From assembly GCF_004570345.1 (NCBI RefSeq), contig NZ_SPQM01000227.1, forward strand, positions 1 to 5,310: a DNA stretch of 5,310 nt, read 5' to 3'. Below are positions 1 to 5,288 of the stretch, in pieces. This DNA is from Blastococcus sp. CT_GayMR20 (GTDB taxonomy: Bacteria; Actinomycetota; Actinomycetes; Mycobacteriales; Geodermatophilaceae). How positions within the stretch are numbered: position 1 is the first letter of the stretch; every line of letters starts with the position of its first letter. Position numbers and translations under genes: made by a program. A model generated the notes under the pieces. That model did not search any database. It was not told the origin of the DNA and saw only the letters and a program-made list of their open reading frames with translations.

Positions 1-124
1 CCTCCGACCGCACCCCCGCCGGGAAGATCTCGGCCAGCCGAGACGGCCGCCCCTCCGCCGGACCCGGCACCTCGACGCCACCGAACGGAGCGATCGCCAG
101 GTCGACGCCGTATCCCTCGAACAC
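1..124 (-). CDS. Partial CDS (5' end only), possibly a DUF222/HNH-type protein
   Basis: From GTG at 124 the minus strand reads MFEGYGVDLAIAPFGGV, then about 24 more residues ending near RLAEIFPAGVRSE at the window edge. Codons are strongly G or C in the third position, as in a real gene. The stretch PFGGVEVPG followed by LAEIFPAG resembles, from memory, the N-termini of DUF222/HNH endonuclease proteins that are abundant in Geodermatophilaceae. This is a tentative call that needs the downstream sequence. The frame is open back to the NYN stop, so GTG at 154 is an alternative start, but the intervening codons include AGA and CAT and look less coding. There is no Shine-Dalgarno sequence before 124. 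Confidence 0.45.
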   Translation of the reverse strand, partial: MFEGYGVDLAIAPFGGVEVPGPAEGRPSRLAEIFPAGVRSE

Positions 125-137
125 ATGAGCGAATCTA
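125..137 (-). promoter_or_regulatory. Possible -10 element of a leaderless transcript
   Basis: On the minus strand TAGATT (137-132) fits the TANNNT form of an actinobacterial -10 element. It ends seven bases before the GTG at 124. That spacing would place the transcription start at or next to the start codon, giving a leaderless mRNA, which agrees with the absence of a Shine-Dalgarno sequence. No recognisable -35 element is present, so this is weak. Confidence 0.25.
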
Positions 138-181
138 CGGCCGGGGTACGACACTTCGGGCGGCTGACCTGCGGTGACCCG

Positions 182-880
182 TCAGCGGTCGCGGCGGGCC
201 GTGAAGCTGCTGACGAAATCGCGCAGGCTGCGCGTCGGCCGCAGCCAGGCACCGTCCGGCGGCAGCGCATCGAGACGCACCCGGTCGAGGGGCTCGACGA
301 ACGCCCCGGGGACGTCCTCGATGTCGATGAACTCGAGCAGCTCGGAGCTGATCGCGTAGCCGGCCACCTCACTGAAGGCGACCACCACGACGTGCGTGCC
401 CTCGCGGACCAGCTGCTCCAGCGGATCGGCGAAGTTGCGACCGTCCCCCGAGAACACGACCAGCCGGCGGAGCCGGTGACTGTGCGACCGGACGGTGATG
501 TGGTCGAGCATGTCCTGGTCGATGTCGTCGTCCGGCTGGGTCTTCGGCCGGGCGAACACCGAGTACCCGAAGCCCCGCAGCGCCTCCACCCAGCGCTGCA
601 GCGTGCCCGGCTGCGGCGGGATGTTGGCGAACACGCACGCCTCGACGTCCGGGGCGTCGGGCAGCGTCGGGTCGCCGGCGCCCTCGACGAACCAGGCGGC
701 GATCGCGTCGAACCGTGGACGCGAGGCCGCGGTCGGCCGCGCGCCGATGACCGTCGACAGGGTCATGTCGATGTTCGGCGCGTCCCAGATGAGCAGGTCG
801 AGGGAGGGCCGGGCACGGCCGTCCCCCGCCGCCCCCGGGTCGGGAAGGGTCGGGGTCGCGGCCTCGAAGCTGTCGGACAC
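182..880 (-). CDS. NYN-domain protein (putative PIN-like ribonuclease)
   Basis: A 232-residue protein from GTG at 880. It belongs to a type common in actinobacteria and annotated as NYN domain-containing. The NYN fold is a PIN-like, metal-dependent nuclease fold, and its substrate is probably RNA. Visible acidic positions are Asp33 in LLIWDAPNIDM (29-39), the cluster DDDIDQDMLDH (117-127) and Asp146 in VVFSGDGRNF (141-150), followed by the beta strand HVVVVAF (163-169). The C-terminal part, EFIDIEDVPGAF (183-194) and LPPDGAWLRP (206-215), is a typical extension of this actinobacterial group. The usual second Asp of the SGDxD-type loop is not at its normal position (Gly-Arg-Asn here). The start is uncertain: GTG at 880 has no clear Shine-Dalgarno sequence, and an in-frame ATG at 925 would give 247 residues. 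The open frame further upstream runs into the EAL gene and is not real coding. Its cellular role is unknown, and no signal peptide or membrane segment is seen. Confidence 0.85.
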   Translation of the reverse strand: MSDSFEAATPTLPDPGAAGDGRARPSLDLLIWDAPNIDMTLSTVIGARPTAASRPRFDAIAAWFVEGAGDPTLPDAPDVEACVFANIPPQPGTLQRWVEALRGFGYSVFARPKTQPDDDIDQDMLDHITVRSHSHRLRRLVVFSGDGRNFADPLEQLVREGTHVVVVAFSEVAGYAISSELLEFIDIEDVPGAFVEPLDRVRLDALPPDGAWLRPTRSLRDFVSSFTARRDR

Positions 881-926
881 GGGAGCAGTCTGCCGGTCCG
901 GTCCACGGGGCGTGTTCCGCGGCATC

Positions 927-990
927 GGCGAGAGGGCTGTCACGTGGCGCGGCGGTCCGGCCGGGGCGGTCGCCCGACGCCCTCTGCGCC
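927..990 (-). other. Long inverted repeat filling the gap between the EAL and NYN genes
   Basis: GGCGAGAGGGC (927-937) pairs with GCCCTCT-G-CGCC (979-990), giving 11 base pairs interrupted by one bulged G (986). Between the arms, GGGCG at 964-968 and CGCCC at 971-975 can form a small inner hairpin. The structure begins seven bases after the EAL stop codon and ends one base before the alternative ATG (925) of the NYN gene. No U-tract follows, so it is not a classical intrinsic terminator. It might be a processing or attenuation structure, or a terminator of the U-less kind proposed in actinobacteria. Some pairing is expected by chance in such GC-rich DNA. Confidence 0.35.
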
Positions 991-996
991 GTCCGA

Positions 997-3111
997 TCAC
1001 CCGGCCTGGTAGACCGTCGACGACGCCATCACCTGAGCGCAGAGGTCCCCGCCGGCGGCCTGGACGGCGCGCACCCAGCGCGGGATCTCCTCCGCGGGCA
1101 TCGGCTGCCCGAGCAGCCAGCCCTGGGCGAGATCGCACCCGGCTTCCCGCACCATCCGCAGGTGCTCGGGAGTCTCGACGCCCTCGGCCACCGACCGGAT
1201 GCCGAGGGTCCGGGTGAGACCGACGATCGCGCCGAGCACCGCCCCGGTCTCGCCGGCCGACGCGCGCTCTGCAGCGGTGAGCAGCGAACGGTCGATCTTG
1301 AGCGTGCTGATCGGCAGCGCGAACAGCTGCGCGAGCGAGGACCACCCGGTCCCGAAGTCGTCGATCGCGACGCGCACCCCGAAGCTGCGGAGCACCGTCA
1401 GCTGGTCCTCGGCGCGTGTCGGGTCCTCGGCCACGCTCGTCTCGGTCAGCTCGAGCACGAGCTGGTCCGGCGGCAGACCGGAGTCCCGCAGGGCCACCCG
1501 GACGTCGCGCACGAGGGTCTCCGCGGAGAAGTGCCGCGCACTGACGTTCACCGACATGCGCAGCGGCAGTCCCTGCGACCGCCACTCCGCGGCCTTCCGC
1601 GTCGTCTCCCGGAGCAGCCACCGCGTGATCGGGATGACCTGACCGGTCTCCTCGGCCACGGACAGGAAGGAGTCCGGCGGCAGCAGGCCGCGCTCGGGGT
1701 GCTGCCACCGCACGAGGGCCTCGACGCCCTCGACCTCGCCGGTGTCGAGCCGCACCACCGGCTGGTAGTGGACGACGAGCTGGTCGATCGCGTCACCGCG
1801 CAGGCGCGTGGCCACCTCCAGCCGCCAGCGCGCGGCCTCGCGCAGCCCGGGCGAGAACAGGTGGACGCGGTCGCGGCCCGAGCTCTTCGCGGCGAACATC
1901 GCGGCGTCGGCGTCGCTGAGGAGCTGATGGGCATCCCGGACGTCGGAGCGGGACACGGCGACGCCGATGCTGGCCGACAGCGGAACCGAGATCCCCGCCG
2001 CGACGAACGCCGAGCCGAACGTCGTCTGCAGGCGGAAGGCCAGGGCCGCGGCCTCCGCGGAGTCGCAGTCCCGCGCGAGGACGACGAACTGGTCGCCGCC
2101 CAGCCGGCCGACGGCGTCGCCGGGCCGCACCTGGTCGGCGAGGCGCTCGCCGACCTGGCGCAGCAGCAGATCGCCGAGCTGGTGGCCGAGGGAGTCGTTG
2201 ACGGTCTTGAACCCGTCGAGGTCGATGACGAGGAGCGCCGTGCCGGGGGCACCGGGTACGGCCCCGGACAGCGCGTCGCCGATCATGTCGAGGAGGGTCG
2301 CCCGGTTCGCCAGGCCGGTCAGCTCGTCGTGGCCGGCCTTCCATGCCATCGCCTGCTCGTCGCGGACGCGGTCGGTGATGTCGATGTGGGTCACGACGAT
2401 CCGCTCCGACGCCTCGACGCGGGCCGCCTGTAGGCGGAACCAGCTGGCGCACGGGCCCAGTTGCGCGGAGTACTCGTAGTCGAAGGTCATCCCCGCGCCG
2501 TCGGGTTGCTCGCGCAGCCGGGAGAGGCCGGCGACGATGGCGGCGTGGTCGGCGGGCCGCAGCGCGTTGCTCATCGACGCCAGGTAGTCGTCGCCGACGC
2601 CGCCGGGCCGGATGCCGGCGCTGCGGAGCAGTTCGCCGTTCCCGACCCAGGCACGGTTGGCGACGACGATCCGGTCGTCGCCGTTGACCAGCACGGTCGC
2701 CGACGGCAGCGCCTCGAGGACGGCGGTCAGCTGCCGGACCTCGGCGTCGCGCTGCTCGTCGTCCCGGCGGTGGGCGTCGATGTCACGGAAGAAGACGGCG
2801 AGGCCGGCGGGGTCGGCGAAGGCGCGGACCTCGTACCAGCGGTTCTGCGGCTGGTAGTGGTAGTCGAACTGCCGGGGCCGGCGATCGGCCAGCACCTCGC
2901 GCATCTGGATCTCGAGCAGCGATCCCCTGGTGGCCGGGAAGCAGCCGGGGGCCAGTCGACCCAGCAGCTCGTCCGCCCGGCGCTCGAGCAGCGCCTCGGC
3001 CGCGGCGTTCAGGTACGTGAACCGGCCTTTGTGGTCGAGCCGGAACACGGCGTCGGGAACACCCGCCAGCAGATCCAAAGGTTGCTGGCGCCCCGCTTTA
3101 TGAGGTCGCAC
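997..3111 (-). CDS. PAS-PAS-GGDEF-EAL cyclic-di-GMP turnover protein
   Basis: A 704-residue soluble signalling protein without visible membrane segments. It has PAS domain 1 (about 10-115, starting LDLLAGVPDAVFRLD), PAS domain 2 (about 125-250, ending in THIDITDR), GGDEF (about 255-420) and EAL (about 435-685). The GGDEF domain keeps DELTGLANR (262-270), the metal Asp297 in VIDLDGFK, and NDSLGHQLGD (305-314). Its signature, however, is GGDQF (338-342) with Gln341 in place of Glu. The inhibitory-site RxxD is present as RPGD (329-332), five residues before the motif. The EAL domain keeps the phosphodiesterase residues: E464-A-L, Asn522, Glu554, Asp584-Asp585, Lys605, Glu643 in AEGVET and Gln663. 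It is therefore likely to hydrolyse cyclic-di-GMP, with the GGDEF domain weakly active or acting as a GTP or cyclic-di-GMP sensor. Which ligand the PAS domains sense is unknown. GTG at 3111 is the most upstream start, because the frame has no other start before a stop at 3204. A GGAGAG lies about 11 bases upstream. It may have its own promoter in the 121-base gap. Confidence 0.93.
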   Translation of the reverse strand: MRPHKAGRQQPLDLLAGVPDAVFRLDHKGRFTYLNAAAEALLERRADELLGRLAPGCFPATRGSLLEIQMREVLADRRPRQFDYHYQPQNRWYEVRAFADPAGLAVFFRDIDAHRRDDEQRDAEVRQLTAVLEALPSATVLVNGDDRIVVANRAWVGNGELLRSAGIRPGGVGDDYLASMSNALRPADHAAIVAGLSRLREQPDGAGMTFDYEYSAQLGPCASWFRLQAARVEASERIVVTHIDITDRVRDEQAMAWKAGHDELTGLANRATLLDMIGDALSGAVPGAPGTALLVIDLDGFKTVNDSLGHQLGDLLLRQVGERLADQVRPGDAVGRLGGDQFVVLARDCDSAEAAALAFRLQTTFGSAFVAAGISVPLSASIGVAVSRSDVRDAHQLLSDADAAMFAAKSSGRDRVHLFSPGLREAARWRLEVATRLRGDAIDQLVVHYQPVVRLDTGEVEGVEALVRWQHPERGLLPPDSFLSVAEETGQVIPITRWLLRETTRKAAEWRSQGLPLRMSVNVSARHFSAETLVRDVRVALRDSGLPPDQLVLELTETSVAEDPTRAEDQLTVLRSFGVRVAIDDFGTGWSSLAQLFALPISTLKIDRSLLTAAERASAGETGAVLGAIVGLTRTLGIRSVAEGVETPEHLRMVREAGCDLAQGWLLGQPMPAEEIPRWVRAVQAAGGDLCAQVMASSTVYQAG
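3064..3090 (-). repeat. Perfect 8-bp inverted repeat inside codons 8-16 of the GGDEF-EAL gene
   Basis: CGCCAGCA (3064-3071) and TGCTGGCG (3083-3090) are exact reverse complements separated by 11 bases (3072-3082). In the mRNA this forms an 8-bp, mostly G-C hairpin starting 21 bases after the GTG start. The loop contains CC-UUU-GG, which could add two more pairs. The codons here (CCT, CAT, AAA, CAA, CCT, TTG, GAT) are unusually rich in A or T at the third position compared with the rest of the gene, which suggests constraint at the RNA level or a recently acquired start region. A role in translation initiation is possible but inferred. Confidence 0.45.
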
Positions 3112-3169
3112 GCTTGCCCGCTCTCTCCGCTGCTTCGGTCCCCCCGCCGGGGCGGATGTGACGGCACCG

Positions 3170-3191
3170 TCCGTCCGGCGACGCTGACGGA
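3170..3191 (-). repeat. Inverted repeat in the leader of the GGDEF-EAL gene
   Basis: TCCGTC at 3170-3175 is the exact reverse complement of GACGGA at 3186-3191, with 10 bases between them. This would form a 6-bp hairpin in the leader RNA. There is no U-tract after it on the minus strand, so it is not a standard intrinsic terminator of the aidB-like gene, although it could be a weak one. A second small hairpin (CCCC-GCC-GGGG, 3142-3152) lies further downstream. Confidence 0.25.
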
Positions 3192-3209
3192 GGTCGGTGA
3201 ATCACATCG

Positions 3210-3237
3210 AGAGTAGTTGCTTCACTGCGTGTTCAGA
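3210..3237 (-). promoter_or_regulatory. Candidate promoter for the PAS-GGDEF-EAL gene
   Basis: The 121-base gap between the aidB-like stop and the GGDEF-EAL start begins with the most AT-rich stretch of the neighbourhood. On the minus strand TACTCT (3215-3210) could be a -10 element, with TCTGAA (3237-3232) 16 bases upstream as a weak -35. Transcription would then begin around 3203, giving a leader of roughly 90 bases. A 9-base palindrome GTGAATCAC lies at 3197-3205 near the predicted start. The match to an actinobacterial housekeeping promoter is only fair, and the assignment rests mainly on gap size and base composition. Confidence 0.25.
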
Positions 3238-4852
3238 CAGTCACGATCGAAGCTCTTTCTACGATCTTGTCCACGGGCGTGTCGGCGGGGAGAGTGCCCA
3301 GGACAGCACCCCAGTCGCCCGCGAGACGTGTGGCGCAGAACACATCTGCGACCGTCGCGGGGGCGTGCCGCAGCAGCAGCGAGCCCTGCAGGCACAGCGT
3401 GAGCAGCCCCGCGATCCGGCGCGCACGGAAGGGGAGCCCGTCGGTGTTCCCGAGCTCTGCGGAGAGCCGGTTCACGGCGTCGTCGAACCGACTGTCCGCG
3501 CCACGGGCGAGATCGATCTCGGCGGTGACGGCGGCGAGCGTGTCCGACGACCGGCCCATCGCGCGCAGGACGTCGAGAGCGATGACGTTGCCCGAGCCCT
3601 CCCAGATGGAGTTCAGCGGGGCCTGCCGGTACAGCCGGGGCAGACCGGAGTCCTCCACGAACCCGTTGCCGCCCAGCACCTCCATGGCCTCGGCGACGAC
3701 GCCCGGCGTCCGCTTGCACACCCAGAACTTCGCCGCGGCGCCGGCCAGTCGCAGGAAGGCCGATTCCCCGCCGTCCAGCGCCGCCGCCAGGCGCACCGCC
3801 AGCACCGTCGCGGCCTCGCTCTCCAGGGCCAGGTCGGCCAGCACGTTCTGCATCAGCGGCTGATCGACCAGCAGAGCGCCGAAGGCCCGCCGGTGGCGCG
3901 CGTGGTGGATGGCCTGCGTCAGGGCGGCGCGCACGGTCGCCGCCGAACCCAGGACGCAGTCCAGCCGTGTGGTGTTGACCATCTCGATGATCGCCGGGAC
4001 CCCACGCCCAGGCTGACCCACGAGCCAGCCCGTCGTCCCGTCGAACTCGACCTCGCTGGAGGCGTTGGACCGGTCCCCCAGCTTGTCCTTCAGACGTTGC
4101 AGGTGGAACACGTTGCGGCTGCCGTCGGGCAGGACCCGGGGGACGGCGAAGCAGGACACGCCCTCCTCCAGCTGCGCCAGCACGAGGAAGACGTCACTCA
4201 TCGGGGCCGACGTGAACCACTTGTGCCCCGTCAGCCGGTAGGAACCGTCCGGCTGGGGGACGGCGCGCGTCGTGTTGGCGCGAACGTCGGAGCCACCCTG
4301 CTTCTCGGTCATCCCCATGCCCGCGACCAGCCCGCGCTTGCCGGTCGGCTCGGCCAGCCCGAACTGGTAGACCGTCGACGTCAGGCCCGGTTCGTACCGG
4401 GCGGCCAGCTCCGGGGTACTGCGCAGCGCGGGGACGGCGGCGTAGGTCATCGTCACCGGGCAGCCGTGGCCCATCTCGTTCTGGGTCCAGGCGAAGTAGC
4501 CGACGGCGCGGCGCACGTGCGCGTGGGGGGAGGAGTCGGCCCACGGGGCCCCGGCCAGGCCGTTCCCGACGGCGGTGCGCATCAGGTCGTGCCAGGCGGG
4601 GTGGAACTCCACCTCGTCGATGCGATGGCCGTAGCGGTCGTGCGTGCGGAGCTTCGGCGGGTTCTCGTTGGCGAGCCTGCCCCACTCCTGCGCCTGCTCG
4701 CTGCCGGCCAGCCGACCGAGGTCCGCCAGGGACTCCAGGGTCGCGGCGTCGGCGTGGCGGACGCAGGCCTCGGCGAGGACCGTGTCGCCGGCGATCGGGT
4801 CGTGGCCGATCAGCGGCGGGACCTGGTTGGTCACCTCGTGGGTCGTGCTCAT
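3233..4852 (-). CDS. aidB: AidB-family acyl-CoA dehydrogenase (isovaleryl-CoA dehydrogenase-like, alkylation-response protein)
   Basis: A 539-residue flavoprotein, almost the length of Escherichia coli AidB (541) and collinear with it. Diagnostic blocks are LGRLANENPP-type sequence (58-66), FHPAWH (83-88), CPVTMTYAA (131-139), GMGMTEKQGGSDV with NTT (178-195), GHKWFTS (209-215), LKDKLGDRSNAS (254-265), AEAMEVLGGNGF (387-398) and LPRLYR...NSIWEGSGN (404-422). The last block carries Glu418. The first ~435 residues form the acyl-CoA dehydrogenase fold that binds FAD. The C-terminal ~100 residues match the helical region that in E. coli AidB contributes to double-stranded DNA binding, but they are less conserved. 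In E. coli, AidB belongs to the Ada regulon, has weak isovaleryl-CoA dehydrogenase activity, and is proposed to protect DNA or destroy alkylating agents. No ada or alkA neighbour is visible, so a damage role cannot be confirmed from context. The ATG at 4852 fits the AidB N-terminus. The Shine-Dalgarno sequence is weak. The cytosol is the expected location, since no signal peptide is seen. Confidence 0.93.
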   Translation of the reverse strand: MSTTHEVTNQVPPLIGHDPIAGDTVLAEACVRHADAATLESLADLGRLAGSEQAQEWGRLANENPPKLRTHDRYGHRIDEVEFHPAWHDLMRTAVGNGLAGAPWADSSPHAHVRRAVGYFAWTQNEMGHGCPVTMTYAAVPALRSTPELAARYEPGLTSTVYQFGLAEPTGKRGLVAGMGMTEKQGGSDVRANTTRAVPQPDGSYRLTGHKWFTSAPMSDVFLVLAQLEEGVSCFAVPRVLPDGSRNVFHLQRLKDKLGDRSNASSEVEFDGTTGWLVGQPGRGVPAIIEMVNTTRLDCVLGSAATVRAALTQAIHHARHRRAFGALLVDQPLMQNVLADLALESEAATVLAVRLAAALDGGESAFLRLAGAAAKFWVCKRTPGVVAEAMEVLGGNGFVEDSGLPRLYRQAPLNSIWEGSGNVIALDVLRAMGRSSDTLAAVTAEIDLARGADSRFDDAVNRLSAELGNTDGLPFRARRIAGLLTLCLQGSLLLRHAPATVADVFCATRLAGDWGAVLGTLPADTPVDKIVERASIVTV

Positions 4853-4899
4853 GCCTGGACCGTACGACGTGCGCGCCGGTGGAGCGGTCCGGGGCGCAC
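4853..4899 (-). other. Interleaved complementary segments upstream of the aidB start
   Basis: The 46-base gap between the Doc-like stop and the aidB-like ATG contains two perfect 6-base complementary pairs. GTGCGC at 4869-4874 matches GCGCAC at 4894-4899, which includes the first base of the stop codon region. GGACCG at 4857-4862 matches CGGTCC at 4885-4890. On the transcript they are interleaved (A-B-A'-B'), so they could form an H-type pseudoknot or two mutually exclusive hairpins. The last arm ends four bases before the ATG, where a Shine-Dalgarno sequence would be expected and none is obvious. In GC-rich DNA short complements arise by chance, so functional status is unproven. Confidence 0.25.
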
Positions 4900-5288
4900 T
4901 AGCGCTCGCGGGCTGGATCGACGAGCCGCTCGGCGATCGCGTCCACCGTCTGCAACCTCCCGATCAGCACGTCGGTGACCAGGTCGAACGCCTCGGCGTC
5001 GGTCAATGACGACGGCCGGCCGAGGCGGGCGAGGTAGACCGCGGTGGCGATCCAGGCGAACGGCCGGTTCCCCTGCACCAACGGCGCCGTCGTGACGAGG
5101 GAGTGCAGCAGCGCTGCCGCCCGGTGCTCCGCCGAGGGATAGACGTCCCGGCCGTCCGCCCGCGCCTCGACACGGGCGAGGGCCGCGCTCAGCAGGCCCA
5201 TGTCGCGGACGGCCACGGTCGGGCCCACCGTCCGACGGGCCACCTCGAGCAGGTCCTCGAGAGTCAGTCCTGCCACCGGCCGAGCCAT
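4899..5288 (-). CDS. Doc/Fic-fold (death-on-curing family) protein with degenerate active-site motif
   Basis: A 129-residue protein, the usual length for Doc-type toxins. Its N-terminal LTLEDLLEVARR (8-19), the D29-M-G-L-L stretch followed by the S34-A-A-L-A-R helix, the D48-V-Y-P and the A57-A-A-L-L-H-S-L helix all follow the Doc layout. Active family members transfer a phosphate (Doc on EF-Tu) or AMP, using a motif HxFx(D/N)(A/G)NKR. The aligned stretch here is APLVQGNRPF (68-77). The catalytic His is Ala68, the Phe is Leu70, the acidic or Asn residue is Gln72 and the final basic residue is Pro76. Only Gly73, Asn74 and Arg75 remain. Transferase activity is therefore doubtful. The protein may be a pseudoenzyme, a decayed toxin or a repurposed fold. 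The ATG at 5288 is the first start in the window, GTG at 5276 is an alternative just before LTLEDL, and a start beyond the right edge is possible. No strong Shine-Dalgarno sequence is visible. A possible partner gene overlaps its start, and the aidB homologue follows 46 bases downstream. Confidence 0.75.
   Translation of the reverse strand: MARPVAGLTLEDLLEVARRTVGPTVAVRDMGLLSAALARVEARADGRDVYPSAEHRAAALLHSLVTTAPLVQGNRPFAWIATAVYLARLGRPSSLTDAEAFDLVTDVLIGRLQTVDAIAERLVDPARER

Noticed and set aside
125..1012. Plus-strand open frame of 295 codons antisense to the NYN gene
   Set aside because: The product is compositionally biased with no domain, while the minus strand encodes a recognisable NYN protein.
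1006..1022. 17-base direct repeat with 4364-4380 (CTGGTAGACCGTCGACG)
   Set aside because: Both copies are read in the same frame and encode the same peptide STVYQ in two unrelated proteins, so coincidental use of preferred codons explains it. No other repeat features flank them.
881..1708. In-frame upstream extension of the NYN protein to 508 residues
   Set aside because: The extension runs through the EAL coding region in a shadow frame and has Arg/Gly/Ala-rich sequence. The real protein begins at 880 or 925.
3142..3191. Intrinsic terminator after the aidB-like gene
   Set aside because: The hairpins are short (4 and 6 bp), far from the stop codon, and no U-rich tract follows on the minus strand.
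3064..3232. Cyclic-di-GMP (GEMM) riboswitch upstream of the GGDEF-EAL gene
   Set aside because: The expected conserved segments, such as GGGCAAA and GACGCAAAGCC, are not present in order. Only a vague resemblance (GCGGGCAAGC) was found.
3197..4978. Plus-strand open frame of 593 codons antisense to the aidB-like gene
   Set aside because: It lies opposite a clear, conserved gene, its product is low-complexity Arg/Gly/Ala/Val-rich sequence with no recognisable domain, and long antisense frames are expected in such GC-rich coding DNA.
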